DNA of 64,000 nucleotides from Terrabacter aerolatus. Lineage in GTDB: Bacteria; Actinomycetota; Actinomycetes; Actinomycetales; Dermatophilaceae. The notes below the pieces were generated by a model. The model made no database searches. It was not told the DNA's origin and was given only the letters and a program-made list of their open reading frames with translations. A program made the position numbers and the translations under genes. Location of the stretch: assembly GCF_007991735.1 (NCBI RefSeq), contig NZ_BJYX01000003.1, forward strand, positions 62,001 through 126,000, written 5' to 3'. Positions 56,318 to 64,000 of this stretch are shown piece after piece. Numbering within the stretch: position 1 is the stretch's first letter; every line of letters starts with the position of its first letter.

Positions 56318-57199
56318 TCAGTGGACGATCATGACCGGGCAGGTGGCGTCGTGGATGATCCGGTGGGCCGTGGTGCCGGCGAGCACGGCTGCCGTTCCGC
56401 CGTGACGTGGGGCTCCGATGACCAGGAGGCCGCAGTCACGACTGGTCCGTGTTACCACCTCGACCGGGTCACCGGCGAGGGCCTGAGCCGTCACGGAGGT
56501 GTCCGGGTGGCCCAGGGCCAACGTGTCGGTGGCATACGGCTCGACGCCACTACCGGAGCCAGCGCGCCCACCGTCCCCGACCGTGATCAGGCGCAGCGGT
56601 GCCGAGCACGCCGATGCGAGTCTCGCTGCAGCAGAGACGATTCGCTCGACCTTGCCCACTTCGGCACTGCCCGCGCCACTCCTCACGGCACAGACCACCT
56701 CGCAGCTTGGACCAGGCACCGGAACGTCACGACGAGTCCCGGGAGGGTGGTTCCCGACGCCGTGGAGGACCACGACCGGGCAGTACGACCTGGCCACCAC
56801 TGCGCCCGAGACGGAGCCCGCGAGGGAGCTGCGCGCGCGGCCACGGCCGCGCGTTCCGAGCACCACGAGATCGGCCGTCATCGACGCGTCGACGAGCTCT
56901 GCCGCCGGGCCGCCGAAGGCATGAACCGCTCGGACCCGTGAGCGTCCCAACGGGGTGCCCGGCCAGGTGGACGGACTACCGACGACCGTCTCGGCGACCA
57001 TCTCGAGGGACGGCTGCAGCGGTCTCAGGGCGTAGCCACGGCGGCTGGGCACGACGTCGAGCTCGACGGCGTGGACGATCTTGAGCGAGTCACCCAGGGC
57101 GCGCGACACGGCCGCGGCCCAGACGAGCGCGCGTTGCGACGCCGGTGACCCGTCGTAACCCACGACGATGACACCGTTGGCGAGCCCGCGCACGTCCAT
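56318..57199 (-). CDS. Tandem-domain universal stress protein, diverged
   Basis: Two Usp domains in 293 residues. Domain 1 is canonical ([40 protein letters not shown]). Domain 2 has lost its opening DDS motif (VVCAVRSGAGSAEV) and keeps GAPRHGGTAAVLAGTTAHRI, so it may be structural only. It lies 42 bases downstream of the next Usp gene and is probably its operon partner. ATG at 57199. Confidence 0.9.
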   Translation of the reverse strand: MDVRGLANGVIVVGYDGSPASQRALVWAAAVSRALGDSLKIVHAVELDVVPSRRGYALRPLQPSLEMVAETVVGSPSTWPGTPLGRSRVRAVHAFGGPAAELVDASMTADLVVLGTRGRGRARSSLAGSVSGAVVARSYCPVVVLHGVGNHPPGTRRDVPVPGPSCEVVCAVRSGAGSAEVGKVERIVSAAARLASACSAPLRLITVGDGGRAGSGSGVEPYATDTLALGHPDTSVTAQALAGDPVEVVTRTSRDCGLLVIGAPRHGGTAAVLAGTTAHRIIHDATCPVMIVH

Positions 57200-57241
57200 G
57201 TGAGGCCTTCTGGCACACAGTCGATTCCGGTGATCTTCCGG

Positions 57242-58159
57242 TCAGTGGACGACCATGACGGGGCACGGAGCGTCGTGCACCACGCGGTGGCTGACCGACC
57301 CGAGGCGCATCCCCGTGAAGCCACCGTGGCCGCGCGAACCCATGACGACGAGGCCGGCCCTCATGTCCACCGCGTAGGCGGCGACCGCGGCGCCGGCGCC
57401 TCCTCCGAGCACGCTGGTGTGCACGTCGAGACCGGGATGCGCCCGGGCCGCCTCGTCCGCGACCTGTTGCAGGACCTCGCCGACCCGGCGGTGCATCTGG
57501 TCCATCATCTCCTCGCGGCCGAGCATGCCGTCCGTCTCGGGCCAGGCGTCGAGACCGCCGACGTTGTCGACTGCGACGAGGTGCAGCGGAGCCTCGGCGG
57601 CAAGAGCCACCATGACGCCCGTCTCGAGGGCCTTCTGGGCGTTCTTGGAGTCGTCGAAGGCCACGACGACCGGGTGGTCACGACCGGCGTGGACCACCTC
57701 GTCGCCACGAACGACGACCGCAGGGCAGTGCGCGTGCGCCGTGACGGCATACGACGTGGAGCCGAGCAGGCCGGCCGAGATGGCGCCGTGGCCCCGGGAG
57801 CCGGTCACGACGAGATCAGCCTGCGTCGACGCGCCGACGAGCTCGGCGGCGGCGCTCCCGATGACGCTGAGCGAATGGATGTCCTTGCGGTCCAACGTCT
57901 TCGTGGCGATGTCGATCGCCTCGGCCAGCACCCCCTGCGACATCTCGTCGTACGCGTGGGCCTGCACCCCCGGGTCGTACGCGCGGAAGGTGGGTGTCAT
58001 GGTCAGACCCACGCAGTGCAGCAGGGTGAGCTGCCGGTCGTCACGCTTGGCGGTCTGGACGGCCCAGTCGAGGGCCAGGCGCGACCCCGGCGACCCGTCG
58101 TAGCCCACGACGATGCCATGGCTCGTGGTGTCGTTCGTCGAGCTGGCTGCGGCGTTCAT
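57242..58159 (-). CDS. Tandem-domain universal stress protein
   Basis: Two Usp domains in 305 residues with intact motifs: [38 protein letters not shown], then VVVAFDDSKNAQKAL and [20 protein letters not shown]. The C-terminal 40 residues are nearly identical to those of the Usp at 50694-51617, indicating a paralogue. ATG at 58159 follows GGAAGGGGAGAG. The upstream block (58185-58257) is shared with that paralogue. The diverged Usp gene follows in the same unit. Confidence 0.94.
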   Translation of the reverse strand: MNAAASSTNDTTSHGIVVGYDGSPGSRLALDWAVQTAKRDDRQLTLLHCVGLTMTPTFRAYDPGVQAHAYDEMSQGVLAEAIDIATKTLDRKDIHSLSVIGSAAAELVGASTQADLVVTGSRGHGAISAGLLGSTSYAVTAHAHCPAVVVRGDEVVHAGRDHPVVVAFDDSKNAQKALETGVMVALAAEAPLHLVAVDNVGGLDAWPETDGMLGREEMMDQMHRRVGEVLQQVADEAARAHPGLDVHTSVLGGGAGAAVAAYAVDMRAGLVVMGSRGHGGFTGMRLGSVSHRVVHDAPCPVMVVH

Positions 58160-58184
58160 CGCTCTCCCCTTCCGGTGCGGTCGG

Positions 58185-58257
58185 GGCCGCATGCTCCGGC
58201 CACTTCCATCGTCCCGCGTCCGAGCGCGTCCGGGGTCGACTTGTGACAGCCCAGACA
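58185..58257 (-). promoter_or_regulatory. Conserved Usp promoter/leader, copy 2
   Basis: TGTCTG-N4-GTCACAA (58257-58241, minus strand) and GATGGAAGTGGCCGGAGC (about 58210-58193) match the copy at 51649-51720 with the same 60-base spacing. Intervening bases differ, which argues for selection on the two blocks. Confidence 0.6.
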
Positions 58258-58324
58258 ACCGCGAGCACCCCGACGGCAGGGCGCTCGGTGCGCCCTGCCG
58301 TGTGCGGAGACCGGCCTTGCGGAC

Positions 58325-58801
58325 CTACGAGCCGAGGAGCACGCTCACGGTGGTGTTGTCGGTGCAGTCGGGCAGCTCGCGGATGGCCCACCTGCCGCGC
58401 AGGCCGTTGCCGTCGAAGTTGGACTCGGCGTCCCGCTCCTCGACCTCTCCCTCGGACGGGGTCCACCCGCGGGTCGAGTAGGCGCCCTGCATCTCGGCCA
58501 GGGTCTGCTTGAAGGGCTTCGGCGAGACCGCGGTCACGACCGTGCGACCGGCGCTCCGGGACTCGACGCCCGTCACCACGTAGCCGGCAGGCAGGCTCGC
58601 CTGGGCCGGGAACGAGGTTGGCAGGTCGACGGGTTTGGCGTCCTTCGCGCAGACCAGGGCGGCCTGCGTCGCGGTCCCTCCCGGCGCAGCCATCGCCGAC
58701 TCCATCTCGTCGGTTCCACATGCACCGAGGAGCATCACGGCGGCGAGTGCACCCAGCGCGGCTGCCGACACCGCCCGCCCGCGACGGGCCCCCGGGCTCA
58801 C
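58325..58801 (-). CDS. Lipoprotein coupled to the BNR protein
   Basis: Lipoprotein of 158 residues: signal peptide with lipobox LLGAC near residue 28 and a small domain with CAKDAKPVDLPTSFPAQASLPAG, SPKPFKQTLAEMQGAY and a C-terminal IRELPDCTDNTTVSVLLG. I do not recognise the family. The GTG at 58801 overlaps the stop of the preceding gene (GTGA). It probably works at the surface with the secreted BNR protein. Confidence 0.72.
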   Translation of the reverse strand: MSPGARRGRAVSAAALGALAAVMLLGACGTDEMESAMAAPGGTATQAALVCAKDAKPVDLPTSFPAQASLPAGYVVTGVESRSAGRTVVTAVSPKPFKQTLAEMQGAYSTRGWTPSEGEVEERDAESNFDGNGLRGRWAIRELPDCTDNTTVSVLLGS

Positions 58802-60888
58802 CGGGTCACCTGGATCTGCCGCTGGTTGTCGGTCTCGTTCGACTCGCGGATCCGCCCGTCGGGGTCCGCCACGACGGCGACCGCGTGGGTCCCCTTCCCG
58901 AGCCGCACGCCGGGAAAGGTGACCGACGCCGAGCGGCCGGCCGCGAGGTCCACCGGCGCGGACGTGGCGACCTCGACCCCGTCGACGAGAAGCCGTGCCG
59001 TCGTGCCCGAGGCAGGAGCCTTGCCGGTGTCCGCGATGGTGGCGGACGCTGCGTAGAGGGAGCCGCTCTTCGTCACCGACAGGGCTGTGGGCGTCAGGTT
59101 GGGCAGGGCGTCGTATGCCGCATACAACGTGTTGCCCGTCTGCTGGCGCGCGATGGTGGCGTAGGCGTCGAAGTTCTGCGCGCCCCCGGGCTGGGCGCAG
59201 GTACCCGTGCAGCCGTCGGCGTAGCCCACCTCGACGCGTCCGGTGCGGTCGACCGTGGCGTCCATGAAGTCGAGCAGGTTGCGGTCGTTGCCGCAGGTCG
59301 TGCCGCCCGTGCAGATGGAGCCGCGCTGGACCGGGTCGCTCGGCGTGGTGTCGACCGTGACCCAGCTCTTGCCGCCGTCGTACGTGGTCGACACGTAGAG
59401 GTGCCAGACGCCCGTGAAGTTCGTGGCGTCCTGGTAGTTGCCCGGGGTCGTGCTGCCGATGAAGGCGAAGGACGCGCGGTCGTCGTCACCGGCGACGACG
59501 GCGGGGAAGACGGTGTTGTGCACACCGAGGGCGGCTCCGACGTTCTGGTCGTCGGTCCACGTCTTGCCCTTGTCACGGCTCACAGCGATGCGGGGGGTGC
59601 CGTCGGCTGCCTGGTAGCCCATGTAGACGGTGCCCTTGGCGCCGACGCCGACGCTGGGGTCGGAGTCGCCCGCGGTGCTGGCCGGGTCCTTGCGCACCGA
59701 CCACGTGGTGCCGCCGTCCTCGGAGACCGCGACCGCCTGGTTGCCGCCGCACGACTTGTTCGGGACGTAGACCGTGCCGTCGTTCGGGGCGACCTTGACG
59801 TGCCCGTGCAGGCCGCCGCAGTCGAGCAGCGAGTACATCGGGACCGCGGGTCCGAAGGTCGTGCCTCCGTCATGGCTCGAAGCGCAGTTGGCGTCGGCGA
59901 TGTCCTGGCTGCAGTAGTAGACGGCGTTGGCGTACGGCGAGGTCGGGAGCGCACCGACCCCGTTGGGCGAGTAGGGGCCTCCCCCGACCGTCTGGTGGTC
60001 GACACCGGAGTTGAGCCCGCCGCCTTGGCTGGGCGACCACGTCGTGCCCTCGTCGTCCGAGTAGCACATGAGCGAGGTCTTGCCGGCCAGCTGGCTCTCG
60101 AAGACGCGGCCCGTCTTCGGGTCGGTGAATCCGATCGGGTCGAGCGACGCCGCACCGCCCGTGAGGCACCCCTTGGCCGGGGTCGCCGAGACGTCGGCCC
60201 ACGTGACCTTCGAGGGGCTCACGCTGTCGTCCCACGTGGCCTTGTAGGTGTCGTAGAGGGCCTGGTAGAAGGTCGAGCCCGTCGTGTGGCTGCTCCCGAT
60301 CGACGGCTCGCCGGCGGAGTGCGCCCGACCGAAGGACTCGGGAGCGCCGTACTGGCTGTAGGTCGGTGGGGTGGCCGTGCTGGGCGCGGGGTTGGCCGGG
60401 ACCTCCGTCAGGGTCGCCGTCCCGGTGACGGACTCACCCAGGGGGGCGTAGGGCACGACCCGAACCGTGTAGTCGCCACTCTTCGGGGGCGTCACGATCG
60501 TCTCGGGGTCCGAGTTCGAGGCCGACGAGGCGACGATCGTGCCCTTCGGGTCGAGCAGGTAGATGTCGAAGTCGGCGGCCGAGTTGGCCCATCCCACCTT
60601 GATCGTCAGCTGGTGCGTGTCGCCGTACGTGCTGGGGGTCGAGACGTGGAGCGCGAAGTCGTCACAGAGGCCGGGGCCGCACGTGACCGACCCGGTCGTC
60701 CCGGTCACGTTGGGCGCCGCGAAGGGACCGGCCGTCCACTGGACGCTGGTGCTCGTGTCGGACACCGTCCCGGAGGCGGGCGTCGCGGCGAGTGCCGGGG
60801 CGGCCACGCCCAGGGCTCCGACGAGGCCGGCCACCGCGACGAACGGCAGGGCACGGGACGGGTTTCTGCGGAACAGGCTTGGCATCAT
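58798..60888 (-). CDS. Secreted BNR-repeat (sialidase-fold) protein with CARDB domain
   Basis: Exported protein of 696 residues. Signal peptide (ALPFVAVAGLVGALGVAAPALA), then a pre-peptidase C-terminal-like domain (DFDIYLLDPKGTIVASS), then a beta-propeller with at least five Asp-box repeats (SDDEGTTW, SHDGGTTF, SEDGGTTW, SRDKGKTW, TYDGGKSW), and a C-terminal CARDB-type adhesion domain (ETDNQRQIQVTR end). It has the fold of exo-sialidases but I do not see the arginine triad clearly, so enzymatic activity is uncertain. ATG at 60888 has AGGAG nine bases upstream. It forms a two-gene unit with the lipoprotein. Confidence 0.82.
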   Translation of the reverse strand: MMPSLFRRNPSRALPFVAVAGLVGALGVAAPALAATPASGTVSDTSTSVQWTAGPFAAPNVTGTTGSVTCGPGLCDDFALHVSTPSTYGDTHQLTIKVGWANSAADFDIYLLDPKGTIVASSASNSDPETIVTPPKSGDYTVRVVPYAPLGESVTGTATLTEVPANPAPSTATPPTYSQYGAPESFGRAHSAGEPSIGSSHTTGSTFYQALYDTYKATWDDSVSPSKVTWADVSATPAKGCLTGGAASLDPIGFTDPKTGRVFESQLAGKTSLMCYSDDEGTTWSPSQGGGLNSGVDHQTVGGGPYSPNGVGALPTSPYANAVYYCSQDIADANCASSHDGGTTFGPAVPMYSLLDCGGLHGHVKVAPNDGTVYVPNKSCGGNQAVAVSEDGGTTWSVRKDPASTAGDSDPSVGVGAKGTVYMGYQAADGTPRIAVSRDKGKTWTDDQNVGAALGVHNTVFPAVVAGDDDRASFAFIGSTTPGNYQDATNFTGVWHLYVSTTYDGGKSWVTVDTTPSDPVQRGSICTGGTTCGNDRNLLDFMDATVDRTGRVEVGYADGCTGTCAQPGGAQNFDAYATIARQQTGNTLYAAYDALPNLTPTALSVTKSGSLYAASATIADTGKAPASGTTARLLVDGVEVATSAPVDLAAGRSASVTFPGVRLGKGTHAVAVVADPDGRIRESNETDNQRQIQVTR

Positions 60889-61195
60889 GCGGGCAGCTCC
60901 TGGATCCAGGGAAGAGGACACCCCCGAGGTGTCCGGCCGAGGCCGTCGAGCGACGACGTGGGCCCTCGCTCGACCAGTTCAACGAGGTGGCCACGGACGG
61001 GGCTACGTGTCGGTGGGTCAAGAGATGGTCAGCAACGGCTGGACGTCTGCTGGGAAGACGCTGGGTCGGGCCGGCAACGACGGCCGGTAGGCAGCGGTGG
61101 CGCATCAGGCGCTCGACCGCACACCCGGCGTGACGAGGTGACCACTGGCCGAGCGACCTACCGCCTTTCTGAGACCGGCCGGACGGCTCGAGGTC
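60889..61195. other. 307-bp intergenic region
   Basis: Lies between the 5' end of the BNR gene and the 3' end of the small DUF4192-like gene (same strand). I see no supported gene, hairpin with clear stem, or repeat. It should hold the BNR promoter. Confidence 0.45.
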
Positions 61196-61633
61196 TCAGG
61201 ACGCGGCCGACAGCGCGTCAGGGAGCCGGAAGACCCCGTCGCCGGTCGCGAGGTAGAACCCGAGCAGGCCGACGTCGTGGGCAGCACACCGCGCGATCGC
61301 CAGCTCGTGCCAGGCCCGGTCCACGTCGGTCGGCGCCGTCCCGTGCGCTCGCCCGCGACCGATGAGGAGCGAGCCGTCGTCGTCGGCCACGAGCGGGAGC
61401 AGCAGGTCGAGCAGCCTGACGAAGTCGCCGGCCGCTGCGTCCGGCGGTACGTCGTGGAGAACGATCGGCTGGACGCCGCGGTCCTCGGCATCACAGATCA
61501 TCACCCCCACGCAGCCGGCCGCGCGGTCGGAGTCGCTCAGGATCAGGTCGATGACGTCGGCGGCAACACGTCGGTCGGTCAGGGGAATCTCGCTGGCCCG
61601 TGCGGGCAGGTCTTCGAAGGTCATGGCTGCCAT
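61196..61633 (-). CDS. Small protein resembling the DUF4192 N-terminal fold, copy 2
   Basis: Protein of 145 residues, paralogous to the one at 45639-46073 (shared MTFEDLP-like start, PLTD, DLIL, QPIVLHDVPPDAA, DDDGSLLIGRG, PTDVDRAWHELA). The second ATG at 61624 (MTFEDLP) matches the paralogue's N-terminus; 61633 has a slightly better purine-rich leader. It lies 66 bases downstream of the NERD helicase on the same strand and may be cotranscribed with it. Function unknown. Confidence 0.66.
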   Translation of the reverse strand: MAAMTFEDLPARASEIPLTDRRVAADVIDLILSDSDRAAGCVGVMICDAEDRGVQPIVLHDVPPDAAAGDFVRLLDLLLPLVADDDGSLLIGRGRAHGTAPTDVDRAWHELAIARCAAHDVGLLGFYLATGDGVFRLPDALSAAS

Positions 61634-61699
61634 GCTCGTCGTCCGCACCACCGCCCTGCCGACGTTGTCCCCAGCCCCCCGCGGTGGCGCGAGACCGGG

Positions 61700-63364
61700 T
61701 CAGCGGATGCCGAGCCGGTGCGCGACCTGGTCGCCACCGATCTCACGGATGAACTGGGGGTCGCCGACCACGACGAGCTCGTCCGTGGCACGGGACATGC
61801 CGACGTAGAGCATCTCCCGAGCCCGGTCGCTGGTCCTGCCATTGACGCAGAGGACGACGGCCCGACGCTCGAGACCCTTGCACCCGAGGACGTGACCGTA
61901 GAAGACGTCGTCCTCGTCCCAGAAGGAACGCCAGTAGCCGACCTGACCCAGTGACTCCTGGCGCTCCACCTGGGCCGGATGCCGTGAACCCATGGTGAGC
62001 AGTGCCACGTGCTGCGGCAGCCAGCCCTCCTCGAGCAACAGGTCGACCTGGTCGTCGGAGGTGCTGATCGCGCCTTCACGGTCGCAGGGCACGAAACGGA
62101 CGTCGGCGCCCGCTGCCCCGCGGAGGTGCATCCTCATCGGCGCGAGCGGCCCGAACGCGCGGGCGATCTGCTGGGTGTTGCGCAGGTTGTGGTCGAGCAC
62201 GAGTGGGACGAGCGGCACTGGTGGCTGGCCGAAGCGGGCGAAGATCCGCTGGTTCTCGTCGGAGTAGACGTAGAGACCGCCGTCGTCCTCGTCGCGCAGG
62301 GCCTTCATGAGCGGGTACCACCAGTGGTCGGCGAAGTCCTGGGCCTCGTCGACGATCACCGCGTCGAACTTCTTGCCATCGGGCAGGCTCGCGGCGATCT
62401 CGGTCATCCGGGTCGCGAGGTCCCGCTCCCAGAACTCGGCGTCGTTGCGGTCGTGCGAGGCCGTGTCGATGCCCCACGCGTTGGCGAGGTCCTCGAAGGA
62501 GCCCACGAACGCCGGGCGGTGGTGGCGCGGCACCCCGGCGAGCTGTCGCCGGAAGTACTGCGAGAGCCCGATCGAGTAGCAGACGAGGGCCACCCGCTGC
62601 GACCTGCGCTCTCCCTGCCCGCGCGTCAGGTCCTTGGCCTGGGTGAGGGCGAGAATCGTCTTGCCACTGCCGGCTCCGCCGCGGATCTCCATCCGCCGGA
62701 TGAGCCGGGTCACCGAGAGAAGGGCGGCCTGCTCCTGCGTCAGGCGGTCCGCGACGGCCTCGCGGTCCTCGGCCTCGGCAGCCACGTCGTGGACGGGGAG
62801 ACTGCGCCCCGACAGGATCTCGACGACGAGGTCGAGGTCGTCCTCGTCCGGGCGACGACATGCGGTCTCCTGCCGAGCCACGACGTCCCGCAGCCGCTCG
62901 GCGAGCTGGTCGAGGTCGCTCCGACCCGAGATGGTCCACCGAGGACAGTCCGGGGTGGCGAAGTCGTCCGCAACGTCGCTGAACGGCAGGACGATCGCAT
63001 GACCCCACCGGATGCGACGACGCGACGAGTCTCGCCACCGGGGGTCACGCTCGACGTACTCACGCAGGGCGTACTTGCCGTCGCGCGCCTGGTCGACGGG
63101 GTGGATGAGGTTGTCCCGCCGGTTCCCCTGGCGCCATCGTCCCTGCTCGTCGATCCAGACCGACCCGCCCTTGACCTCGACGACAACGACGCCCTCGCCG
63201 GGCATGAGCACGACGAGGTCGAGCTCATGGTCCTTCTTCGCGGTCGTCAGCCGCTGGTTGGCCAGCACGACCCAGTCGGCGTCCTTCTGCTGCCGCAGCA
63301 GGTCCCAGACGACCCGCTCCGACTCGTGCGCGAACCGCGGCGTCTCCCCCGGGACCCTGACCAT
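61700..63364 (-). CDS. NERD nuclease-domain SF1 helicase
   Basis: Protein of 554 residues. The N-terminal NERD domain (residues about 10-130) has the PD-(D/E)xK-like core DHELDLVVLMPGEGVVVVEVKGG. The helicase follows: Walker A RGGAGSGKTILALTQA near residue 228, VIVDEAQDFADHWWYPLM near 340, YSDENQRIFARFG, DHNLRNTQQIA, CKGLERRAVVLC and MLYVGMSRATDELVV. The order nuclease-helicase resembles phage-defence and repair enzymes of the NERD-UvrD type. ATG at 63364. A hairpin lies upstream, so it starts its own unit. Confidence 0.9.
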   Translation of the reverse strand: MVRVPGETPRFAHESERVVWDLLRQQKDADWVVLANQRLTTAKKDHELDLVVLMPGEGVVVVEVKGGSVWIDEQGRWRQGNRRDNLIHPVDQARDGKYALREYVERDPRWRDSSRRRIRWGHAIVLPFSDVADDFATPDCPRWTISGRSDLDQLAERLRDVVARQETACRRPDEDDLDLVVEILSGRSLPVHDVAAEAEDREAVADRLTQEQAALLSVTRLIRRMEIRGGAGSGKTILALTQAKDLTRGQGERRSQRVALVCYSIGLSQYFRRQLAGVPRHHRPAFVGSFEDLANAWGIDTASHDRNDAEFWERDLATRMTEIAASLPDGKKFDAVIVDEAQDFADHWWYPLMKALRDEDDGGLYVYSDENQRIFARFGQPPVPLVPLVLDHNLRNTQQIARAFGPLAPMRMHLRGAAGADVRFVPCDREGAISTSDDQVDLLLEEGWLPQHVALLTMGSRHPAQVERQESLGQVGYWRSFWDEDDVFYGHVLGCKGLERRAVVLCVNGRTSDRAREMLYVGMSRATDELVVVGDPQFIREIGGDQVAHRLGIR

Positions 63365-63396
63365 GGCGCGACGCTAGCCGGTCGGGGTGACACGCG

Positions 63397-63449
63397 GGGC
63401 GTATGCCGTCCGGCGCGTCCCAGGGGAACGCGGCGGACGGCATACGCCC
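63397..63449. terminator. Terminator hairpin built from the GTATGCCG octamer
   Basis: A 16-bp perfect stem (63397-63412 with 63434-63449) whose arms read GGGCGTATGCCGTCCG and complement. It is 25 bases past the aldo/keto reductase stop. The arm core CGTATGCCGTCCG is identical to that of the hairpin after the subtilase at 37596. Confidence 0.85.
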
Positions 63450-63473
63450 TCGTGCAGACCCAGCGAGTGGGCG

Positions 63474-64000
63474 TCAGGCGACGCGCTGCTGCGGCGCGGT
63501 CTCCTTGGTCTTGCCCGGGTCCTTCTCCACGATGTCGCCGAGGACGTCGTCGATCTTCGTCATGAGCTCCGGCTCGAGCTTCACCCCGGCGGCCTTGACG
63601 TTCTCGCCGACCTGCTCCGGACGCGAGGCACCGACGAGCGCGGCCGCGACGTTCGGGTTCTGGAGCACCCAGGCGACGGCGAGCTGGGCCATGGTCAGGC
63701 CGGCTTCGTCGGCGATCGGCTTGAGGTTCTGGACGCGGGTGAGCACGTCGTCGTTCATGAAGCGCTTGATCATGTCGGCACCGCCCTTCTCGTCGGCGGC
63801 ACGCGAGCCCTCGGGCGGCTGCTGTCCGGGCTGGTACTTGCCCGTCAGCACACCCTGCGCGATCGGGCTCCACACGATCTGGCTCACGCCGAGCTCCTCG
63901 CACGTCGGGACGACCTCGTCCTCGATGACGCGCCACAGCATCGAGTACTGCGGCTGGCTCGAGATGAGCTGGAAGCCGAGCTCCTTTGCGAGAGTGACGC
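63474..64000 (-). CDS. Aldo/keto reductase, C-terminal part (5' end outside the window)
   Basis: About 175 residues are visible: FQLISSQPQYSMLWR, VSQIVWSPIAQGVLTGKY, the NADPH-binding AVAWVLQNPNVAAALVGASRPEQV, and the C-terminal helix. This is the second half of a TIM-barrel aldo/keto reductase resembling the voltage-gated K+ channel beta/YghZ group. The catalytic Tyr and Lys lie beyond the right edge. Cofactor is probably NADPH; substrate is unknown. Confidence 0.92.
   Translation of the reverse strand, partial: VTLAKELGFQLISSQPQYSMLWRVIEDEVVPTCEELGVSQIVWSPIAQGVLTGKYQPGQQPPEGSRAADEKGGADMIKRFMNDDVLTRVQNLKPIADEAGLTMAQLAVAWVLQNPNVAAALVGASRPEQVGENVKAAGVKLEPELMTKIDDVLGDIVEKDPGKTKETAPQQRVA

Noticed and set aside
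58618-61365. A 915-codon open frame antisense to the BNR protein
   Set aside because: The minus-strand reading has signal peptide and five Asp-box repeats. The plus-strand reading has none.

Overview
The window is a very GC-rich (roughly 70% by eye), gene-dense chromosomal segment of an actinobacterium. It looks like a member of the Micrococcales, most like Intrasporangiaceae (Janibacter/Knoellia/Phycicoccus type). This rests on gene content and order: an mraZ-rsmH-ftsL-ftsI division cluster next to a MoxR-DUF58-transglutaminase operon, an actinobacterial SAM-IV riboswitch before metX, PAC2, DUF4192 and FemAB proteins, and many universal stress proteins. The family-level placement is inference. 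I saw no rRNA, tRNA, CRISPR array, insertion sequence or prophage.

Layout. 1-4.4 kb, minus strand: start of the division and cell-wall cluster (mraZ, rsmH, ftsL-like, ftsI; ftsI runs off the left edge). 4.4-4.9 kb: divergent control region with several 10-bp-phased GTGG repeats that look like MraZ boxes. 4.9-9.5 kb, plus strand: MoxR ATPase, DUF58 and TgpA-like transglutaminase, coupled by a short gap and an ATGA overlap. 9.5-13.6 kb, minus strand: principal sigma factor, a small Usp, and metX behind a SAM-IV riboswitch. 13.8-16.9 kb: DUF4192, DUF1232 and EcsC proteins. 17-20 kb, plus strand: MalY/PatB aminotransferase overlapping a compact family-A DNA polymerase. 20-25 kb, minus strand: PAC2 protein and HrpA helicase. 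25-28.4 kb: a secreted hypothetical protein, a FemAB-type transferase and two overlapping small membrane proteins. 28.4-33.3 kb: an ADP-ribosylglycohydrolase fused to a phosphatase, and a TM0106-type RecB-nuclease/helicase. 33.5-38.4 kb: a large secreted subtilase and a DoxX protein. 38.6-44.6 kb: an McrBC type IV restriction system with an unusually long McrB N-terminus, facing a lipoprotein/exported-protein pair that contains a sharply lower-GC mosaic segment. 44.7-50.7 kb: small membrane proteins, a DUF4192-like small protein, an amidase, Tex and an SRPBCC protein. 50.7-58.2 kb: four Usp genes, a second subtilase, a ChaB protein and an MFS transporter. 58.3-60.9 kb: a secreted BNR-repeat protein with a GTGA-coupled lipoprotein. 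61.2-63.4 kb: a second DUF4192-like small protein and a NERD-domain helicase. An aldo/keto reductase runs off the right edge.

The genes fall into a few themes: cell wall and division, stress physiology (five Usp genes, of which two share a conserved promoter/leader), secreted proteolysis and surface proteins, and nucleic-acid surveillance or defence (McrBC, TM0106 nuclease-helicase, NERD helicase).

The most unusual signal is not a gene. The non-palindromic octamer GTATGCCG/CGGCATAC occurs about 32 times, spread through genes on both strands, fixing otherwise rare codons (TAT, GCA), and it is also built symmetrically into the stems of two intergenic hairpins.
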